64,000 nt of DNA from Thermoanaerobaculia bacterium. GTDB taxonomy: Bacteria > Acidobacteriota > Thermoanaerobaculia > Multivoradales > J023. Made by a program: the position numbers and the translations under genes. Positions 10,182-17,766 of this stretch are shown here, piece after piece; positions within the stretch are counted from its first letter, which is position 1, and each line of letters starts with the position of its first letter. Location: assembly GCA_030431255.1 (NCBI GenBank), contig JAUIJL010000002.1:558001-622000 (forward strand). Direction: 5' to 3'. The notes under the pieces are model-generated. The model did no database searches. It was not told the DNA's origin and was given only the letters and a program-made list of their open reading frames with translations.

Positions 10182-10487
10182 ATGAAGAAAATGTGGATCC
10201 TCATGATTGCCCTGATCGCTCTGGCCACCGTCGGCTCGCTCTACGCCGCGTCCTTGAGTCAGGCTCCCGCCCCTGCGACCATCGACAACGCCGCCGGCAT
10301 CGCCGGCCTACCCACCACCGTCCTCGATCAGATCTCCAGCGAAATTTCGCTTTGCCCGCGTCCCGACGTCGCCTGCCCCGACGTCTATGACCCGGTCACT
10401 TGCAGCGACGGTGTGACCTACTCCAACGCCTGCTACGCCTGGCTCGCTTGCGCGACCGGTTGCTCCGGCGGCGGCACCAGCATCTGA
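10182..10487 (+). CDS. Small exported Kazal-type protease inhibitor-like protein
   Basis: The 101-residue precursor has a classic signal peptide (MKKMWILMIALIALATVGSLYA) and a C-terminal Cys-rich module. The module reads CPDVYDPVTCSDGVTYSNAC and continues to two more cysteines, matching the Kazal core (C...PVCGSDGVTYSNxC...C). Kazal domains are tight-binding serine-protease inhibitors, so an extracellular inhibitor role is likely though untested. The start ATG at 10182 has AGGAG eight bases upstream. The gene is monocistronic, flanked by terminators at 9831 and 10502. A 14-bp palindrome identical to the glyoxylate operators lies inside it at 10338-10351. Confidence 0.85.
   Translation: MKKMWILMIALIALATVGSLYAASLSQAPAPATIDNAAGIAGLPTTVLDQISSEISLCPRPDVACPDVYDPVTCSDGVTYSNACYAWLACATGCSGGGTSI
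10338..10351. promoter_or_regulatory. Third copy of the palindrome AGCGAAATTTCGCT
   Basis: This exact 14-bp palindrome also forms the two operators at 25091 and 25131. Here it lies within the coding sequence of the Kazal-type gene. Whether it is a real binding site is unknown, since codon content alone could produce it. Confidence 0.35.
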
Positions 10488-10501
10488 CACCTCACCACGG
10501 T

Positions 10502-10557
10502 GCGAAGGGCCCGGGCCCGTGGAATTTCATTCCGCGGCTCCCGGGCCCTTCGCGTTT
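10502..10557 (+). terminator. Rho-independent terminator
   Basis: A 14-bp perfect GC-rich stem (10502-10515 with 10540-10553) encloses a smaller hairpin and is followed by GTTT. It lies 14 bp after the Kazal-type gene. Confidence 0.7.
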
Positions 10558-10731
10558 CGGCACGAGAGCGCTGGGTATTTGGGCGCTCAGGTACTGGGCA
10601 TTCGGGCGCTCGAGCGCCATGTGCTTTTTGCCGACATTCGCCGGATTCGCCTACACATGGTCACCCATCCCCGATAGTCTCAGACTGCGGTTGATTCACT
10701 CGAACCTCTCTCGTCCCGCAAGGGGAGCTCC

Positions 10732-11667
10732 ATGGATAAGCAAATTGTCATCGTCACCGGCGGCGCCGGTTTTATTGGCTCACACATTGCCGATGCCTTC
10801 TTGGACCAAGGTTGGGAGGTCCACATCCTCGACGATATGAGCGGCGGACGCCCAGAGAACGTGCCAGAGCAAGCCCAGCTCCACGAGCTCGACATTCGCA
10901 GCGCCGAAGCGGCTCAGCTGATCGCGGAGATCAAACCGAGAGTGCTGGTCCACCAAGCCGCTCAAATGGATGTCCGCCGATCCGTGGCCGATCCAGGCTT
11001 CGACGCCGACGTCAACATTCGCGGAACCCTCAACCTATTGGAAGCTTGCCGCAACGCCTCCGTTCAACAGGTGCTCTTCGCTTCGACCGGTGGCGCGATT
11101 TACGGCGAGCAGGATGTCTTCCCCGCCGATGAGGACCATCCCCAACGCCCCGTTTCTCCCTACGGCGTTTCCAAGCTCTCCGTGGAGCGCTATTTGTACT
11201 TCTATCACCAGGCCTATGGGCTCGACGTGACGTGCTTGCGCTACGCCAACGTCTACGGCGAGCGCCAGAATCCCCACGGCGAGGCCGGGGTAGTGGCTAT
11301 TTTTCTCCAAAGGTTGCTCGCCGGCGAGCCCTGCCGGATCAACGGTGATGGCTTGCAAACCCGGGACTACGTGCACGTCTCCGACGTGGTCCGGGCCAAC
11401 CTGGCGGCCGTCGGGCGGCCGGGTTTTCACACCTACAACGTCGGAACCGGCAAAGAAACGACCGTCGTCGAGCTCTACGAGCGATTGGCGGAAGCCGTTG
11501 GGGTGAACGACAAGGCAGCCCATGGACCCGGCATGCCCGGTGAGCAACGCCGCTCGGTCATCACCCCGAAGCGCTTGTTGCGAGATCTCGAGGTTTCCGA
11601 GCCGCTGTCCTTGGAGGAAGGCTTCCAACGGACAGCCGCCTGGTTCAGGGAAAGAGCGAGCTCCTGA
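10732..11667 (+). CDS. NAD-dependent sugar-nucleotide epimerase/dehydratase (GalE-like)
   Basis: This 311-residue extended-SDR protein carries the Rossmann motif TGGAGFIGSH at residues 9-18, the acidic NAD-ribose contact in LDDMSGG, the Ser/Thr catalytic region FASTGGAIYGE, the catalytic YGVSK and the C-terminal GDGLQTRDYVHVSDV typical of UDP-glucose 4-epimerases. The substrate is probably UDP-glucose/galactose or an N-acetylated analogue, which cannot be fixed from sequence alone. A GGGGAG ribosome binding site precedes the ATG. No other polysaccharide gene is adjacent, so its pathway is unclear. Confidence 0.88.
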   Translation: MDKQIVIVTGGAGFIGSHIADAFLDQGWEVHILDDMSGGRPENVPEQAQLHELDIRSAEAAQLIAEIKPRVLVHQAAQMDVRRSVADPGFDADVNIRGTLNLLEACRNASVQQVLFASTGGAIYGEQDVFPADEDHPQRPVSPYGVSKLSVERYLYFYHQAYGLDVTCLRYANVYGERQNPHGEAGVVAIFLQRLLAGEPCRINGDGLQTRDYVHVSDVVRANLAAVGRPGFHTYNVGTGKETTVVELYERLAEAVGVNDKAAHGPGMPGEQRRSVITPKRLLRDLEVSEPLSLEEGFQRTAAWFRERASS

Positions 11668-11781
11668 CGAGCTGATGCCCTTGAGCTGATTCTCGACGAG
11701 CCGATTCTGCCCGAGGGGCCTGCTCCAGGGCCTCAGGACCGCCTATTCTGCGGACCGGCGCTTTCCGGCAATGCCTTCGAA

Positions 11782-11817
11782 CTGTGGAAATACCTGTGGA
11801 AAACTCGGTGGAAAAGG
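11782..11817 (+). repeat. Three 12-bp iterons with GTGGAAA core
   Basis: The cores GTGGAAA fall at 11784, 11796 and 11808, exactly 12 bp apart (units CTGTGGAAATAC, CTGTGGAAAACT, CGGTGGAAAAGG). On the other strand the central unit reads TTTTCCACA, one mismatch from the DnaA box TTATCCACA. Confidence 0.75.
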
Positions 11818-11954
11818 GCCCTTTCCACGGGCTGGGTTTTGACGGCGCAAATTCGCGGCTCAAAATCTACGAGATGCCGCAAGTCAATGAAAACAAGAGC
11901 TTTATGAGATGGAGCACGAGATTTCTCGTCATCGGGAAGCGGCAAATCGGCGTA

Positions 11955-11974
11955 AGTTTTCCACAGGGAAAACT
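11955..11974. repeat. Hairpin and inverted partner of the iteron
   Basis: The first 13 bases (AGTTTTCCACAGG) are the exact reverse complement of 11793-11805. The site is itself a hairpin with 8-bp arms (AGTTTTCC and GGAAAACT) around ACAG. Confidence 0.7.
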
Positions 11975-12030
11975 TCATGTACTACTTTAAGGACTCCGCA
12001 AGCTCTGTATTCATCGACATTTACGAAGCC

Positions 12031-12615
12031 TTAACCCGCTCCTAACAATGAGCAGAATGACCGCCAAGCCCGTCCGCGATGGCCGATTTGATCTTTTTCC
12101 TCGGCGCTCAGCTGGGCGTAAGTGAGCTCGCTTTCCTCGGGAACGAAGATCGGATCCCAACCGAATCCGTGGCGCCCTTTCGGCTCGAGCACCAACTTCC
12201 CTCGGGTCTCCCCCTCCGCATTCAGCAGTCGCTCGCCGTCGAAGTAGGCCAACGCACAACGGGCCTGGGCGTTCATATTTCCCAGCCCCTGGCAGGTCCT
12301 CGCGATCCCCTCCGGCCCGACGGATTCGAGCATCCACTTCACCAACGGGCCAGGAAATCCGTTCAAGGCATCGAGGAATAGGCCCGTCTCCTCCACCACC
12401 ACGGCGCGTCCCAGCCGCTTGAAGGCTTCACGGGCCTTAGCTTCCAAGACCTCGACCAAATCTAAGCTCTGGATTTCGGGTAGGTCCAAGGGCTCGTTGT
12501 CGAGCTCCCTGCCGACAATTCGTCGGGTCTCACGGATCTTGCCGGCATTGCCGGTCACTAACACGAACGGTGGGAGCCGACTCGGCGGGTGCTTTTCCGA
12601 CGGAGATTCCTTCAC
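12031..12615 (-). CDS. rdgB: Non-canonical purine NTP pyrophosphatase (RdgB/HAM1, ITPA-like)
   Basis: The enzyme hydrolyses ITP, XTP and dITP to monophosphates, keeping deaminated purines out of nucleic acids. The 194-residue product has the substrate-binding TGNAGKIRE, EETGLFLDALNGFPGPLVKW and the C-terminal GFGWDPIFVPEE and GHRGRAW blocks. The wording of the first blocks (LPEIQSLDLVEVLEAKAREA, NGFPGPLVKW) is closer to archaeal and eukaryotic ITPA than to E. coli RdgB, and the usual SHR is GHR. It starts at a GTG with AGAAGAG upstream and lies 11 bp after the adenylate cyclase gene, probably in one transcript. Confidence 0.9.
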   Translation of the reverse strand: MKESPSEKHPPSRLPPFVLVTGNAGKIRETRRIVGRELDNEPLDLPEIQSLDLVEVLEAKAREAFKRLGRAVVVEETGLFLDALNGFPGPLVKWMLESVGPEGIARTCQGLGNMNAQARCALAYFDGERLLNAEGETRGKLVLEPKGRHGFGWDPIFVPEESELTYAQLSAEEKDQIGHRGRAWRSFCSLLGAG

Positions 12616-12626
12616 GACAGCTCTTC

Positions 12627-14441
12627 TCAGAGAAGACGATGGGCTTGAACTTGTCGACTGAGACCCTTGAGCTGGAATCCGCCCAGGGGCTCGGTGGGAA
12701 TACGACCCTGGAGTTGCTGGAAGGTCACCTCACCGATGACCACATCCCCGGGCGACGCCACTTTCTCCTCCAAACGAGCCGCCACGTTGACCGTGTTGCC
12801 GAGCACGGTGTAGTCCACCCGTCGATTTGAGCCGATATCGCCGACCACCACCGGACCGGTGTTGATGCCGCTGCGAATATTCACCGGCGGCAAGCCCTGC
12901 TCGGCTCGCTCCCGATTCCAATCAGCCAAATCGTCGCGGATTTTCTTGGCGGAGGCCACGGCCCGATAAGCATGGTCTTTTTGGGCGAAGGGGGCGCCGA
13001 AGAAAGCCATCACGCAGTCGCCGATGAATTTATCGAGGGTGCCGCCGTATTGGAAAATCGCCTCCACCGCAAAGGTGAAATACCGTTCCATCAGCTCCGC
13101 GACGTCTTGCGGATCGGCATTTTCCGAGTAGGCGGTAAAACCCACGATGTCGGCGAACATCACCGTCACCTCGGCGCGTTTGAGACGCTGCAAGGCCTCT
13201 TCCGGCGAGGCCCCTTCTTGCATGACCTCTTCGATCACCGAAGGCGAGTGGTATCGCTGCAAGCGATTCCGCACCTCCCGTTGGAACTCGGCGTCGCGGG
13301 CATTGCGATTCCGTTCGATCGCCACCGCGCAATAGTTGGCCAGCATGGCCAGCAAATCGACATCGGGCTCCTTGAAGCTTCCGGTGTGGTGTGGGGTATC
13401 GAGCTGCAACACGCCGATGATTTTTTCGCCCGACCACAGGGGCGTGCACATGGCGGCTCGAATCTGATGAATTCTGACCGACTCGGTGCCGGCCAATCGC
13501 TGGTCGGAAAGGGCATCGTAGGTCAAAAGCGCCACCCTTTCCTTCATCACCGACTCCAACATGGTCTTGGAGATCGGCACCTCGCTCTGGGGTCGAAAGT
13601 CGGTCTTGTCGTTGACCCGGACGAGCTCACAGACGAGCTGCTCCTCGTCGTCACGCAGCAGGATGAATCCACGGTCGACCGGAAATACCTCGAAGGCGAT
13701 ATCCATCACATGGCTGAAGATTTCATCGTCGGATTCGGTCGCGATCAGCATTCTGGCGAGGCGGCTGAGCAATCCAAAGAACCGAGAGCCGTAGATATCG
13801 TCGAGCTCTTCACGTTTCGACTTCCGGATGGCGGTGGAATCCCGACCGAGGGCACCGCCACCGTCGATCAAACCCAGCTCGGCCGAGAGATCTTTGAGGG
13901 AGCGAACAATGGTGGCGTTGGAAATGGCGGAATCGGTAGCCGGCTCGGGCTGGGGGGTCGGAGCGGTGGACCAAGAAGGTGCCAGGGGGCTGCTCTGGCC
14001 GGCGGCAGGGGGAGGCACGGGCATGGCGTTGGGGCTGCTTTGGCTTCCGAAGGCCGCAACATGGCCGCCGCCGGCCATGCCCTGCCCATGCCCGTCCTGC
14101 TCATGCCCGGCCATGCCCCTAGGATCGGCCGACGCCCCGCCTTGGCCGCCCCTCCCGTCCGCGGGAACCACACGGATCTCGAAGACACCGATTTTGATCA
14201 GATCACCCGCGTGCAACGGGCCGTGCTGAATGTTTTGGCCGTTCACGAAGACGCCGTTGGTGCTGCGTAGATCCTCGATCGCAAATCCACTGCCGTGACG
14301 GCGAACCATGGCATGGTGCCGGGAAACGGAATAGTCCGGCAGCACAACCTCGTTGTCCCCACTTCGGCCGAAACGAACCTCGTCCCGAGAAAGTGAGACT
14401 TTCTTTTCCTCGCCATCGACGTAAAAACGCAGCTCGAGCAT
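12627..14441 (-). CDS. FHA-GAF-class III adenylate cyclase
   Basis: This 604-residue signalling protein has an N-terminal FHA domain (RFGRSGDNEVVLPDYSVSRHH, then LRSTNGVFVNG), a Gly/Pro/His-rich linker (about 100-175), a GAF domain (about 215-385) and a C-terminal class III nucleotide cyclase domain. In the cyclase, the metal-binding aspartates are D431 (MFADIVGFT) and D475 (FIGDCVMAFFG), K471 is the adenine-specifying lysine of LDKFIGD, and YTVLGNTVNVAARLE carries the transition-state residues. It should make cAMP in response to phospho-partner binding (FHA) and a GAF ligand. The ATG at 14441 is preferred to the TTG one codon upstream. It lies between arcA and rdgB, all on the minus strand. 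Confidence 0.92.
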   Translation of the reverse strand: MLELRFYVDGEEKKVSLSRDEVRFGRSGDNEVVLPDYSVSRHHAMVRRHGSGFAIEDLRSTNGVFVNGQNIQHGPLHAGDLIKIGVFEIRVVPADGRGGQGGASADPRGMAGHEQDGHGQGMAGGGHVAAFGSQSSPNAMPVPPPAAGQSSPLAPSWSTAPTPQPEPATDSAISNATIVRSLKDLSAELGLIDGGGALGRDSTAIRKSKREELDDIYGSRFFGLLSRLARMLIATESDDEIFSHVMDIAFEVFPVDRGFILLRDDEEQLVCELVRVNDKTDFRPQSEVPISKTMLESVMKERVALLTYDALSDQRLAGTESVRIHQIRAAMCTPLWSGEKIIGVLQLDTPHHTGSFKEPDVDLLAMLANYCAVAIERNRNARDAEFQREVRNRLQRYHSPSVIEEVMQEGASPEEALQRLKRAEVTVMFADIVGFTAYSENADPQDVAELMERYFTFAVEAIFQYGGTLDKFIGDCVMAFFGAPFAQKDHAYRAVASAKKIRDDLADWNRERAEQGLPPVNIRSGINTGPVVVGDIGSNRRVDYTVLGNTVNVAARLEEKVASPGDVVIGEVTFQQLQGRIPTEPLGGFQLKGLSRQVQAHRLL

Positions 14442-14503
14442 CAAAAAACCCTATTCGTTGGCGCCACGGTTGGCAAGGGGCTACTTCTCCCTCAATAGAC
14501 GGC

Positions 14504-15775
14504 TCAGCTCGGTAAATCGTCTCGAAAAAGGGGCATGGTCATACACCTCGGGCCTCCCCGGGCCCTGGAAAGCTCGTTGTCGTCCAACACGATGGCGGTC
14601 GGACCCTGGTCGAGCACGGATTCTTTGCCGGCGATCACATCCCGGCCATCGAGCACCCTGAAACCGCGATTGGACAGCTCCTCGGCGGTCCGACGATTTC
14701 GACGGTAGAAAGTGATCACGCCCGGAGCGAGGGCAAAAGCGTTGGCTCCGTCCGTCCACTGCTCCCGTTGTTGATCGATCAGGCTATCGCCGCCACCGCA
14801 GGGGATCAGCTCGATCTCCATCCCGATCGAAGCCATGGCGGTCGGCAAGTCGTCGCGCAATGTATAAGAAACCTCGGAATTCGCCAGGTCCACGACATAT
14901 ACGTCGCCGGCCTCGAGACCGCCGGGCGCGATCACCGGCAGGTACGCCAAGCAACGACCGTGGTCGATGAAGGTAAAGACCGTATCTAGATGCATGTAGG
15001 AGCGGCGTGAGGGAATTTCAACCACCACCAAGTGCCGGAAGCCGGTCTCCTCGCAGCGCTGCAACAGGTGACGGGCCAGGGTGTCGACCCCATAGCGGTT
15101 GGTGCGCTCGGAGAGTCCGACCATCAACACGTCGTGACGCGGCACCAGGACATCCCCACCTTCGATCATCGGACGTCGGGGCACGTCGTCGGCTTTGGGC
15201 TGGTGCAGGCGAATCATCTCCTGCCAGCCCCTCAACGCCGGATGGGATTTGAATACCAGGCTGGACAGCAAAGGCTCTCGACCGCGGGCCTCGGTCGCCA
15301 TCGACGAAACCAGCACCCGATTGCCGATCACCACCTGGGGATCCCGCTGAAAGAAATAGTTGGGCACCGGAGCAAGGCGGTAGAAATGGCGGATGCTGTC
15401 TCCGGGATGCTGCTGGGAGGAGCGCAACCCTTCGGTCACGGTGCGCGCCAGATCAGCACCCGACATGGCTCCGAGCTCTTTGAGCACCTGGTCCTCGACA
15501 CCCTGGGTCGCCAATTGGGATAAAAGCTCCCGTTTGACGTCGTTCTTCGCCAACACATCCGCCAGCAGGTCTTGGGGATCGAGGGCTTCCACACCCGCCG
15601 CCTCGAGCACCGCGCGAAATTGATCGTGCTCTTCCCGCGCATCTTCGCCGTAGAGGATGTCGTCGAAGAGCAGACGATCCATCATCGAGGGCACCATCCA
15701 GTCGATTTCTCGCCCTGGTCGATGGATCAATACCCGACGCAAGCGTCCGATCTCCGAGCGCACATTCAATGCCAT
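14504..15775 (-). CDS. arcA: Arginine deiminase
   Basis: ArcA converts arginine to citrulline and ammonia, the first step of the ADI energy pathway. The product (423 residues) contains FFQRDPQVVIGNRV, the active-site MIEGGDVLVPR, HLDTVFTFID and the C-terminal catalytic Cys C411 in GPRCMTMPLFRDDL, all diagnostic of bacterial ADI. Two adjacent ATG codons exist, and the second (ending at 15775) has the better distance to the GAGGTGA ribosome binding site. No arcB or arcC is next to it. Its neighbours downstream are the FHA-cyclase (62 bp away) and rdgB, so the pathway partners are elsewhere or the enzyme serves another purpose. Confidence 0.93.
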   Translation of the reverse strand: MALNVRSEIGRLRRVLIHRPGREIDWMVPSMMDRLLFDDILYGEDAREEHDQFRAVLEAAGVEALDPQDLLADVLAKNDVKRELLSQLATQGVEDQVLKELGAMSGADLARTVTEGLRSSQQHPGDSIRHFYRLAPVPNYFFQRDPQVVIGNRVLVSSMATEARGREPLLSSLVFKSHPALRGWQEMIRLHQPKADDVPRRPMIEGGDVLVPRHDVLMVGLSERTNRYGVDTLARHLLQRCEETGFRHLVVVEIPSRRSYMHLDTVFTFIDHGRCLAYLPVIAPGGLEAGDVYVVDLANSEVSYTLRDDLPTAMASIGMEIELIPCGGGDSLIDQQREQWTDGANAFALAPGVITFYRRNRRTAEELSNRGFRVLDGRDVIAGKESVLDQGPTAIVLDDNELSRARGGPRCMTMPLFRDDLPS

Positions 15776-16163
15776 CATTCACCTCGTTACGATCTCGAAT
15801 CCGCGGAGCCGGGCGGACGCACGTCGCCCGAAAAGCCGAATGGTCGGCGTCGGAGCCCGTACATTCGGCCTCGGTGATCGAGCACCCGAGCGATTCGACC
15901 AGCCTGCCGCGATCCACTGCTTCCATGAAGTCACAGGTCTGCTCACCAGCCGGCTCAGACCCCTTGAGAATGGTTGGATCATAGCAAGCGCCCCCTTGGT
16001 TGTCAGGCTCGGCAAGGGCATCTCAGCCTGCTAAGATCCCCCCGTTCGCCGCGCGCCCTGTGGCCCGGCTCCCGCCCTCGCGACCGTCCCGGAAGCCTTG
16101 CTCCAAACTCCAAATTTTCCCGCCCGAGCCCTCCCGTCGGGCGCAACGCCACGGAATCCAACC
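15776..16163. other. Divergent intergenic region arcA/purB
   Basis: This 388-bp gap must hold the promoters of arcA (-) and purB (+). I found no confident promoter hexamers, repeat or small gene. Frames open across it lack ribosome binding sites. Confidence 0.45.
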
Positions 16164-17603
16164 ATGAGCGATCCGCATAGCCTCTCCCAAGCCCCCCAGA
16201 ACCCTCTCCACGAACGATACGCGTCCCGCGAGATGGCGCGAATCTTCTCCGCTTCCAGCCGTTTCAGCCAATGGCGCAAGCTGTGGATCGCCCTGGCGGA
16301 GAGCCAAAAAGAGCTGGGGCTCGACATCTCCGACCAGCAGCTCGACGCCTTGCGGGCGGCCGCCGACCAAATCGATCTCGACCGGGTGGCGGAAATCGAG
16401 CGCCAGACCCGCCATGACGTGGTTGCTCACATCCGGCATTATGCGGAAAAAGCCGGGGTCGGCGGCGGCATCATTCACCTGGGGGCCACCAGCGCCTTCA
16501 TCACCGACAACACGGACGTGCTGCTCAGCCGCGAGGCCCTGCTCGTGCTGCGCAAGCGCCTGGTGTCGACCATCAAACATCTGGCCGAATTCGCCCGTCG
16601 CACCAGCCACATTCCGGCCCTGGCCTACACCCACTTCCAACCGGCTCAGCTGACCACGGTCGGCAAGCGGGCTTGCCTGTGGCTGCAGGATTTCGTGCTC
16701 GACTTGCAGGAGCTGGACCACCGGCTCGAGACGTTGCGCTGCCGTGGCGCCAAAGGCACCACGGGCACCCAAGCCAGCTATCTCACCCTCTTCGGCGGCG
16801 ACCACGAGAAGGTGCGCGCTCTCGATCGCGCCATCGCTCGCCGTCTGGGCTTTTCCGCGGCTTTCCACCTGACGGGGCAGACCTATTCCCGCAAACAAGA
16901 CACGCAAATCCTCCACACCCTGACCGGCATCGCCGAGTCGTGCCACAAAATGGGCACGGATCTGCGTCTGTTGCAGGGCGTCGGCGAGCTTGCCGAGCCC
17001 TTCGACGAGAAGCAGGTCGGCTCGTCGGCCATGGCCTACAAACGGAATCCCATCCGCGCCGAGCGTCTGTGCGGCCTTTCCCGCCGATTGATGACCGACA
17101 GCATCAACGGCTGCCTGAACACCGCCACCCAATGGTTGGAGCGGAGCCTCGACGACTCGTCCAACCGTCGATTGGTGTTGCCCGACGCCTTCCTCTGCGC
17201 CGATGCCATCCTCTCCCTGGCCGCCCACATCGCCGGCGGCTTGCGGGTTCGCGAAACCGCCATCAGCGCCAGAATCGAGCGCGAGCTACCGTTCATGGCC
17301 ACGGAAACCCTGTTGATGGAAGCGGTGCTGCGGGGCGGAGATCGCCAAGAGCTACACGAACGGATCCGCGAATACAGCCTCGAATCCCAAGATGTGGTGG
17401 AGCAGGGACGGCCCAACCCGCTGATCGACAAAATCGTCGGGGATGCCGATTTCCGATTGAGCCTGGAGGAAGTCGAGCCCTGGCTCGCCCCGGAGCTGTT
17501 CACCGGACGATCCCAACAGCAGGTGGAGGACTTTCTAGGTGAGGTCGTAGAGGGTCTCTTGGAGGGTGCGGAGGAGGCTGACGTCGAGGCCCCGAGGGTT
17601 TAA
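16164..17603 (+). CDS. purB: Adenylosuccinate lyase
   Basis: PurB cleaves SAICAR and adenylosuccinate, releasing fumarate, in purine synthesis. The 479-residue protein has the superfamily signature GSSAMAYKRNPIRAE, the catalytic-His region YTHFQPAQLTTVGKR and RCRGAKGTTGTQASYL. The N-terminal block YASREMARIFSASSRFSQWRKLW and overall length resemble the eukaryotic/ADSL-type enzyme more than the shorter Bacillus type. I start at the ATG at 16164 (MSDPHSLSQ). The frame stays open upstream by 22 codons without support. It is followed by a truncated copy of the dispersed repeat and the M28 leader structure. Confidence 0.93.
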   Translation: MSDPHSLSQAPQNPLHERYASREMARIFSASSRFSQWRKLWIALAESQKELGLDISDQQLDALRAAADQIDLDRVAEIERQTRHDVVAHIRHYAEKAGVGGGIIHLGATSAFITDNTDVLLSREALLVLRKRLVSTIKHLAEFARRTSHIPALAYTHFQPAQLTTVGKRACLWLQDFVLDLQELDHRLETLRCRGAKGTTGTQASYLTLFGGDHEKVRALDRAIARRLGFSAAFHLTGQTYSRKQDTQILHTLTGIAESCHKMGTDLRLLQGVGELAEPFDEKQVGSSAMAYKRNPIRAERLCGLSRRLMTDSINGCLNTATQWLERSLDDSSNRRLVLPDAFLCADAILSLAAHIAGGLRVRETAISARIERELPFMATETLLMEAVLRGGDRQELHERIREYSLESQDVVEQGRPNPLIDKIVGDADFRLSLEEVEPWLAPELFTGRSQQQVEDFLGEVVEGLLEGAEEADVEAPRV

Positions 17604-17604
17604 T

Positions 17605-17650
17605 TCGACTCCGTCAGAAACGGATTCTCGGCGGGTCGGCGCGGTTCTCC
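17605..17650 (+). repeat. Truncated relative of the dispersed repeat (copy C)
   Basis: Bases 17627-17644 match the left end of copy A at 27038-27055 in 17 of 18 positions (CTCGGCGGGTCGGCGCGG), and the preceding bases (TCAGAAACGG) match the left edge of copy B. The remainder of the element is missing here. Confidence 0.5.
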
Positions 17651-17665
17651 GCGGGTCGGTGCTTC

Positions 17666-17724
17666 GGGTTTCACCGGTATTTGACGCTTTAGCAAATAGT
17701 GGCGTCTTCTAGAACGTGAAACCC
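17666..17724 (+). promoter_or_regulatory. Nested inverted repeats in the M28 leader
   Basis: GGGTTTCAC (17666-17674) pairs with GTGAAACCC (17716-17724) and encloses GACGC/GCGTC (17683-17687 with 17702-17706). This gives a two-tier stem just before the M28 peptidase gene. It could be a leader RNA structure or a protein-binding site. Confidence 0.5.
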
Positions 17725-17766
17725 CTTCGCCACCGATCCATTCTCATGGCCGTGGAGCCCTTGCCA

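Larger units (their letters stand above)
11668..12030. other. Convergent intergenic region with DnaA-box-like repeats
   Basis: This 363-bp gap between two convergent genes contains the 12-bp iteron-like array at 11782-11817, a near-perfect palindrome at 11808-11828, an inverted-repeat partner and an 8-bp hairpin at 11955-11974. The frames open across it look non-coding to me. Confidence 0.5.

Noticed and set aside
11784-11990. Small plus-strand gene (68 codons, GTG start) over the iterons
   Set aside because: No ribosome binding site, the N-terminal codons merely translate the 12-bp repeats, and no family resemblance.
11668-12030. Replication origin
   Set aside because: DnaA-like boxes are present but there is no dnaA, dnaN or AT-rich unwinding region, and genes converge here, which is not typical of oriC.
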